From the NCBI RefSeq assembly GCF_900101385.1, contig NZ_FMZB01000006.1:171967-235966 (forward strand): a stretch of 64,000 nt of DNA. Reading direction: 5' to 3'. This DNA is from Terribacillus halophilus. GTDB taxonomy: Bacteria; Bacillota; Bacilli; Bacillales; Amphibacillaceae. This document shows positions 59,740-64,000 of the stretch, in pieces. The first letter of the stretch is position 1; each line of letters starts with the position of its first letter. The translations under genes were made by a program, and so were the position numbers. Below the pieces are notes generated by a model. That model saw only the letters and a program-made list of their open reading frames with translations, made no database searches and was not told where the DNA came from.

Positions 59740-61902
59740 TTGGAAGCATCGATTCAAGACAGACTCATACAATGGGTCGAAAAAGAAACAGCAATTAAAC
59801 AGTCATCCATCAAACAGGTCATCCACCTGCTGGGAGAGGGCAATACTGTACCGTTTATTGCCAGGTACCGAAAAGAGCAGACGGGAGCTCTCGATGAAGT
59901 AGAAATCAAAGCAATTCAAGATAAGTGGGAATATGCACAGCAGCTTCACCAACGGAAAACAGAAGTGATCCGTTTGATTGAGGAGCAAGGGAAACTTACG
60001 GAGGAACTCAATCGCGATATCCTAGCAGCCATGCAGCTTCAGCGCGTGGAAGATTTGTACCGTCCGTATAAGCAAAAGCGGAGGACAAAGGCAACGATTG
60101 CGAAAGAAAAAGGATTGGAGCCTCTTGCAAAAGGGCTGTATGAACAAACTATTCCAAACCTTGAAAAAGAAGCGCAGAACTATCTGGACCCTCAAATAGA
60201 GTTACATACTGTGGAAGAAGTGCTGCAAGGTGCTGGCGACATAGTGGCGGAATGGATCAGTGAGCAAGCGGCTTTCCGGGATTATATTAGAGAAAAGACC
60301 GAGAAGCAAGGCATTCTTTTAACCAAAGTCAAAAAGGCAGAAGACGATGAAAAAGGCGTATACGAAATGTACTATGCGTATCAGGAGCCGATCCGTCAAA
60401 TGGCTTCCCATCGAACCTTGGCTGTCAACCGAGGTGAGAAGGAAGGTATTTTGCGGGTTACTGTTGAGCCTCCTGCGGATGACATCCTAGCTTATCTTAA
60501 TCGTAAAATCATCAAGCAAAGGACTTCTGCTGAAGTTGCTTCGGCATTGAAAACAGTGATCGAGGATAGCTATAAGCGACTCATCCAGCCGTCGGTAGAA
60601 CGGGAAATTCGTGCTTTGCTTTCGGAGAAGGCGGAAGGACAAGCCATTAAAATCTTCTCGGAGAATTTGAAGAATCTCTTGCTTCAACCGCCATTGAAAG
60701 GGCGTGTCGTATTAGGTGTGGACCCGGCATTCCGTACAGGCTGTAAACTGGCTGTAATCGACGAGACAGGAAAGCTGCTTGAAAAAAATGTGATTTATCC
60801 TACAGCACCGCGCAACGATGTCAAAGGTGCGAAAAAGGTAGTCGATGGATTGCTGGATAAATACAATGTCGAACTGATAGCCATAGGAAATGGAACTGCA
60901 TCAAGGGAAACAGAGCAATTCATTGCGGATGTGATTCGCCAAGCGGGGAGCAGTGTCGCTTATATAATCGTAAATGAAGCTGGCGCAAGTGTGTATTCCG
61001 CATCAGAATTGGCCAGAAAGGAATTTCCTGATCTGCAAGTGGAGGAACGCAGTGCTATTTCCATTGGTCGCAGAATACAGGATCCGTTAGCAGAGTTGGT
61101 CAAAATTGATCCCAAATCGATAGGTGTGGGGCAATATCAGCATGATGTAAGTCAAAAAAAGCTGAATAACTCTCTCGGGTTTGTCGTGGAAACTGCGGTA
61201 AACCAAGTTGGGGTTAATGTGAATACAGCTTCGGAATCTTTGCTGCAGTACGTCTCTGGATTTAGTAAGACAGTGGCAGCAAATGTGGTGAAGCAACGGA
61301 ATGAGGTTGGCAAATTCACATCGCGTAAGCAACTGAAATCCATTCCAAGGCTTGGAAGTAAAACATATGAGCAGAGTATCGGTTTCTTACGTGTCTTGGA
61401 TGGCGAGGAGCCGCTTGATAGGACACCGATCCATCCAGAGAGCTATACGATTACGAAACAGCTTTTGGAGCGGCTTGGTGCAACGGTTGCGGATATAGGC
61501 AGCGTTCAGCTGCAAGAGAAGCTGGCAGATCTGGATATCAACCAGATTGCAGTCGAGTTCGATATTGGTGAATTAACGCTGCAGGATATCATACAGGCAC
61601 TGAATCAACCGGGAAGAGACCCGCGTGATGATTTGGCTCAGCCATTATTGAAACAAGATGTATTGGCAATGGAAGATCTCAAGGAAGGTATGGAGCTCCA
61701 GGGAACTGTCCGCAACGTAGTCGATTTCGGTGTATTCGTCGATATAGGAGTCAAACAAGATGGGCTTGTCCATATATCCAAAATGTCGAATAAATTCGTG
61801 AAACATCCAATGGATATCGCTTCGGTGGGGGATGTTGTCACTGTCTGGGTAGATAAAGTGGACATTGACAAACAGCGAATAGCCCTTACAATGGTGAAGT
61901 AA
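59740..61902 (+). CDS. tex: Tex family RNA-binding transcription accessory protein
   Basis: A 720-residue protein. The Tex N-terminal helical domain holds FIARYRKEQTGALDEVEI; the YqgF/RNase H-like domain starts VVLGVDPAFRTGCKLAVID; HhH motifs lie around SGFSKTVAANVVKQRNEVG, and an S1 domain ends it (LQGTVRNVVDFGVFVDIGVK, then QDGLVHISKMSNK). It is the YdcI homologue of B. subtilis. The start TTG at 59740 has CAGGAGGAAC before it. Confidence 0.95.
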   Translation: MEASIQDRLIQWVEKETAIKQSSIKQVIHLLGEGNTVPFIARYRKEQTGALDEVEIKAIQDKWEYAQQLHQRKTEVIRLIEEQGKLTEELNRDILAAMQLQRVEDLYRPYKQKRRTKATIAKEKGLEPLAKGLYEQTIPNLEKEAQNYLDPQIELHTVEEVLQGAGDIVAEWISEQAAFRDYIREKTEKQGILLTKVKKAEDDEKGVYEMYYAYQEPIRQMASHRTLAVNRGEKEGILRVTVEPPADDILAYLNRKIIKQRTSAEVASALKTVIEDSYKRLIQPSVEREIRALLSEKAEGQAIKIFSENLKNLLLQPPLKGRVVLGVDPAFRTGCKLAVIDETGKLLEKNVIYPTAPRNDVKGAKKVVDGLLDKYNVELIAIGNGTASRETEQFIADVIRQAGSSVAYIIVNEAGASVYSASELARKEFPDLQVEERSAISIGRRIQDPLAELVKIDPKSIGVGQYQHDVSQKKLNNSLGFVVETAVNQVGVNVNTASESLLQYVSGFSKTVAANVVKQRNEVGKFTSRKQLKSIPRLGSKTYEQSIGFLRVLDGEEPLDRTPIHPESYTITKQLLERLGATVADIGSVQLQEKLADLDINQIAVEFDIGELTLQDIIQALNQPGRDPRDDLAQPLLKQDVLAMEDLKEGMELQGTVRNVVDFGVFVDIGVKQDGLVHISKMSNKFVKHPMDIASVGDVVTVWVDKVDIDKQRIALTMVK

Positions 61903-61914
61903 CAGCAGCAGTGA

Positions 61915-61946
61915 AAAGCCCCTGTCCCGTGTGGGACAGGGGCTTT
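61915..61946. terminator. bidirectional terminator for tex and cmpA
   Basis: AAAGCCCCTGTCCC / GGGACAGGGGCTTT 14-bp perfect stem, loop GTGT. It overlaps the cmpA stop codon by two bases. Confidence 0.94.
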
Positions 61947-62067
61947 AGCCGCCGTTGGAATGCTGTTTCTGCTTATAGAAGAACCAGCATTGGTTCAACA
62001 CCTTCAATTGGTTTACGTTTTTTGTGAGAAAAGCTTGTGATAGTTGATTTTTCAACCAATTAGGCAT
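61945..62067 (-). CDS. cmpA: cortex morphogenetic protein CmpA
   Basis: A 40-residue protein, MPNWLKNQLSQAFLTKN then VNQLKVLNQCWFFYKQKQ, very similar to CmpA of B. subtilis (37 residues), which gates spore cortex assembly on coat formation by helping ClpXP remove SpoIVA mutants. An AGGAGGTAAAAGA ribosome site precedes its ATG. It is on the minus strand between tex and the SprT-like gene. Easy to miss because it is short. Confidence 0.93.
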   Translation of the reverse strand: MPNWLKNQLSQAFLTKNVNQLKVLNQCWFFYKQKQHSNGG

Positions 62068-62154
62068 TCTTTTACCTCCTGCAGCCCTTGGATGTCGGGA
62101 AAAATGAATGTCTGCAGCATCATATGCATGACTGAAACAGGAGGTGCTTATGTA

Positions 62155-62631
62155 ATGAAAGAAATCACCATGCATAATCTGCAACAAATCGTCGAAGAAA
62201 TTTCTATTGTATGGTTTCAAAAGCCATTTGTTGATAGAGCAAGGTACAATAATCGTCTCCGGACGACCGGAGGCAGATATTTGCCGGGGAAAAGAATCAT
62301 TGAAATCAATCCCAAGTACTTGGATGAACTCGGACAAGAAGAGACGATTGGAATCATCAAGCACGAACTATGCCATTATCATTTGCATATCGAAGGCAAA
62401 GGGTATGGCCATCGTGATCCAGAATTTCGGGAGTTGCTGCACCGAACCAATTCACCGCGCTTTTGCAATGTGCTTCCATCTGTAACAGAAAAGCAGCTGC
62501 TATCTTATCAATGTACAAAATGCGGACATATGTATAAGCGCAGAAAGGCAGTCGATACACGTAAATATGGATGTGGTAAATGTGGAGGGAAGCTGAAAAA
62601 GATGGAGGACAGAAGTATATTGGAGAAATAA
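62155..62631 (+). CDS. SprT-like zinc metalloprotease (YdcK-like)
   Basis: A 158-residue SprT-family protein. The metal motif HExxH is in IIKHELCHYHLHIEGKGYGH; a C-terminal zinc ribbon is formed by CTKCGHMY and CGKCGGKL. The N-terminal part (MHNLQQIVEEISIVWFQKPF) is family-typical. The function of bacterial SprT proteins is unclear; the eukaryotic Spartan relatives digest DNA-protein crosslinks. The start ATG 62155 has CAGGAGGTGC; a longer frame to the left includes the divergent cmpA region and is unlikely. Confidence 0.9.
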   Translation: MKEITMHNLQQIVEEISIVWFQKPFVDRARYNNRLRTTGGRYLPGKRIIEINPKYLDELGQEETIGIIKHELCHYHLHIEGKGYGHRDPEFRELLHRTNSPRFCNVLPSVTEKQLLSYQCTKCGHMYKRRKAVDTRKYGCGKCGGKLKKMEDRSILEK

Positions 62632-62655
62632 AAACAAAAACTTTCAAGAAAAGTG

Positions 62656-62684
62656 TTGACGTGTTTTGAAATCCATGATAAATT
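62656..62684 (+). promoter_or_regulatory. tRNA promoter P1
   Basis: TTGACG (62656-62661), 17-base spacer, TAAATT (62679-62684), after the SprT-like gene. Confidence 0.65.
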
Positions 62685-62728
62685 TATTAAGCCGTCGACG
62701 AACGGTACGAAAAAAATCACAAAAGTGG

Positions 62729-62757
62729 TTGACAGATAGCGAAAGTTGTTGTAAGAT
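62729..62757 (+). promoter_or_regulatory. tRNA promoter P2
   Basis: TTGACA (62729-62734), 17-base spacer, TAAGAT (62752-62757), 33 bases before tRNA-Asn. Tandem promoters are usual for stable RNA operons. Confidence 0.8.
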
Positions 62758-62789
62758 ACATAAGGTCGCTAAGATGTTATAAAGATCAT

Positions 62790-62864
62790 TCCACAGTAGC
62801 TCAGTGGTAGAGCTATCGGCTGTTAACCGATCGGTCGCAGGTTCGAATCCTGCCTGTGGAGCCA
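62790..62864 (+). tRNA. tRNA-Asn (GTT)
   Basis: Acceptor TCCACAG / CTGTGGA, anticodon loop CTGTTAACC with GTT, T-loop GGTTCGAATCC; CCA encoded. Confidence 0.96.
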
Positions 62865-62866
62865 GT

Positions 62867-62957
62867 GGAGAAGTACTCAAGTGGCTGAAGAGGCGCCCCT
62901 GCTAAGGGTGTAGGTCGCGTAAGCGGCGCGAGGGTTCAAATCCCTCCTTCTCCGCCA
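62867..62957 (+). tRNA. tRNA-Ser (GCT)
   Basis: Acceptor GGAGAAG / CTTCTCC, anticodon GCT, long variable arm between GGGTGTAGG and GCGAGGG; CCA encoded. Starts 2 bases after tRNA-Asn. Confidence 0.95.
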
Positions 62958-62965
62958 TCATAAAT

Positions 62966-63037
62966 GGCCCGTTGGTCAAGCGGTTAAGACACCGCCCTTT
63001 CACGGCGGTAACACGGGTTCGAATCCCGTACGGGTCA
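62966..63037 (+). tRNA. tRNA-Glu (TTC)
   Basis: Acceptor GGCCCGT / ACGGGTC, anticodon TTC in CCTTTCACG; discriminator A; CCA not encoded. Confidence 0.95.
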
Positions 63038-63066
63038 TCGTTTTCATAACGAGTCTTTCAAGGCTC

Positions 63067-63143
63067 GGTCCGGTAGTTCAGTTGGTTAGAATGCCTGCCT
63101 GTCACGCAGGAGGTCGCGGGTTCGAGTCCCGTCCGGACCGCCA
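63067..63143 (+). tRNA. tRNA-Asp (GTC)
   Basis: Acceptor GGTCCGG / CCGGACC, anticodon GTC in CCTGTCACG; CCA encoded. Confidence 0.96.
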
Positions 63144-63148
63144 TTTAT

Positions 63149-63219
63149 TGGGCTATAGCCAAGCGGTAAGGCAACGGGTTTTGGTCCCGTGATCGTTGGT
63201 TCGAATCCAGCTAGCCCAG
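63149..63219 (+). tRNA. tRNA-Gln (TTG)
   Basis: Acceptor TGGGCTA / TAGCCCA, anticodon TTG in GTTTTGGTC, T-loop GGTTCGAATCC; CCA not encoded. Confidence 0.95.
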
Positions 63220-63235
63220 CTTACTTTTTTGTTGT

Positions 63236-63308
63236 GAGCCATTAGCTCAGTTGGTAGAGCATCTGACTTTTAATCAGAGGGTCGAAGGTTCGAGTCCTTC
63301 ATGGCTCA
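63236..63308 (+). tRNA. tRNA-Lys (TTT)
   Basis: Acceptor GAGCCAT / ATGGCTC, anticodon TTT in ACTTTTAAT; discriminator A; CCA not encoded. Confidence 0.95.
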
Positions 63309-63345
63309 TCTGTTTAAAATGAAAGATGATCATATAGATCTGCCG

Positions 63346-63372
63346 ATGCTGTGCAGCACAGACAGCATTTTT
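63346..63372 (+). terminator. terminator-like hairpin inside the tRNA cluster
   Basis: ATGCTG (63346-63351) pairs with CAGCAT (63363-63368), extended by T-A; five T follow from 63368. It separates tRNA-Lys from tRNA-Leu, so part of the transcripts may end here. Confidence 0.65.
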
Positions 63373-63385
63373 CTTTTGACTTTAT

Positions 63386-63472
<87 letters not shown>

Positions 63473-63481
63473 AAAAAAGTG

Positions 63482-63510
63482 TTGACAAGTTATGAGCTGA
63501 ATGATATGAT
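63482..63510 (+). promoter_or_regulatory. internal tRNA promoter P3
   Basis: TTGACA (63482-63487), 17-base spacer, TATGAT (63505-63510), between tRNA-Leu and tRNA-Arg. It probably drives Arg-Pro-Gly-Ile and the ribosomal RNA beyond the window. Confidence 0.85.
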
Positions 63511-63532
63511 ATAAAAGTTGTTCTTAAGATAA

Positions 63533-63609
63533 GCGCCCGTAGCTCAATTGGATAGAGCGTTTGACTACGGATCAAAAGGTTAGGGGTTCGACTCCTCTCG
63601 GGCGCGCCA
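63533..63609 (+). tRNA. tRNA-Arg (ACG)
   Basis: Acceptor GCGCCCG / CGGGCGC, anticodon ACG in loop CTACGGA (read as ICG); CCA encoded. Confidence 0.95.
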
Positions 63610-63618
63610 TTATTACTC

Positions 63619-63695
63619 CGGGAAGTAGCTCAGCTTGGTAGAGCACTTGGTTTGGGACCAAGGGGTCGCAGGTTCAAATCCTGTCTTCCCGACCA
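63619..63695 (+). tRNA. tRNA-Pro (TGG)
   Basis: Acceptor CGGGAAG / CTTCCCG, anticodon TGG in TTTGGGA; CCA encoded. Confidence 0.95.
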
Positions 63696-63730
63696 GTAGT
63701 TCCAATCCATCAATCTTAACATTAATATAT

Positions 63731-63804
63731 GCGGGTGTAGTTTAGTGGTAAAACCTCAGCCTTCCAAGCTGATGTCGAGGGTTCGATTCCCTTCACCCGC
63801 TCCA
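63731..63804 (+). tRNA. tRNA-Gly (TCC)
   Basis: Acceptor GCGGGTG / CACCCGC, anticodon TCC in CTTCCAA; CCA encoded. Confidence 0.95.
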
Positions 63805-63823
63805 TTATTACAACATACGATAT

Positions 63824-63900
<77 letters not shown>

Positions 63901-64000
63901 TGATTTTGATCTTTGAAAACTGAACAAAACAACCAATTACGAACTAAACGACATGATCATTAAGATCAACGTCAGCTCTAACGAGCAAAAGCATCAACAC
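63901..64000 (+). other. probable rRNA operon leader
   Basis: Directly after tRNA-Ile comes GATCTTTGAAAACTGAACA, the pre-rRNA leader or spacer motif seen before 16S or 23S genes in Bacillales, and AACGAGCAA-type sequence. The mature rRNA start is not reached, so only the leader is called. Confidence 0.7.

Overview
This window is a chromosomal segment of a low-to-mid GC Gram-positive bacterium of the family Bacillaceae. The evidence is strong AGGAGG ribosome binding sites with frequent TTG and GTG starts, T-box and FMN-riboswitch leaders, a complete rsbRSTUVWX/sigB stressosome operon, sporulation-linked genes (yteA, cmpA, ydcC) and a cshA-to-sprT gene order like that of Bacillus subtilis. A halotolerant genus such as Terribacillus is possible, but I cannot confirm a genus by eye. 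I see no prophage, insertion sequence or CRISPR array. All functional calls were made by reading motifs and recalling family members; no searches were run.

Layout. 1-2.1 kb: the end of a VanZ-like gene and an ArsR-type regulator/MFS exporter pair. 2.2-4.5 kb: an FMN riboswitch and a short riboflavin operon, ribE-ribB-ribH, lacking ribD and the GTP cyclohydrolase II part of ribBA. 4.6-11 kb: small metabolic and stress genes, including a PadR/HAAS/2TM membrane cassette with a tandem operator, glutathione peroxidase, the tRNA hydroxylase trhO, and a corA gene broken by one in-frame stop codon. 11-21 kb: a cold-shock gene, xpt, an AEC transporter, an orphan ribonucleotide reductase alpha subunit without the usual C-terminal cysteine tail, yteA, and a methyltransferase overlapping tail to tail with a double glycosyltransferase. 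21-27 kb: an HtrA-type protease divergent from a CssRS-like two-component system, then typA. 27-31.4 kb: a sucrose locus (sacP, sacA, LacI-type regulator) whose promoter carries a perfect cre site and two operators. 31.4-36 kb: a MacB-type ABC transporter and a T-box-controlled argS. 36-45 kb: a CapA-like lipoprotein, an MntR-box-controlled mntH, a lipid kinase, an ABC-F protein behind a leader-peptide attenuator, and small redox and stress genes.

45-62.6 kb keeps the order known from B. subtilis: cshA, ydbS, ydbT, rhomboid ydcA, acpS, a fused NAD(P)H-hydrate repair gene, ydcC, alr, the ndoAI/ndoA (MazEF) toxin-antitoxin pair, rsbR-S-T-U-V-W-sigB-rsbX, tex, cmpA and a SprT-like gene. The rsb/sigB genes form a phospho-relay that frees SigB under stress. 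A near-consensus SigB promoter inside the end of rsbU would boost rsbV-rsbW-sigB-rsbX, and a similar element lies before the ydaD-like dehydrogenase at 42.9 kb.

62.8-63.9 kb holds eleven tRNA genes (Asn, Ser, Glu, Asp, Gln, Lys, Leu, Arg, Pro, Gly, Ile), with promoters at the front and in the middle and a terminator-like hairpin between Lys and Leu. The last 100 bases look like a ribosomal RNA leader, so a 16S gene probably starts just outside the window.

The observations most worth checking are the corA nonsense codon, the tail-less orphan NrdA, the ABC-F attenuator with its 35-codon leader peptide, the apparent ATT start and tandem operator of the PadR gene, and the reduced rib operon.
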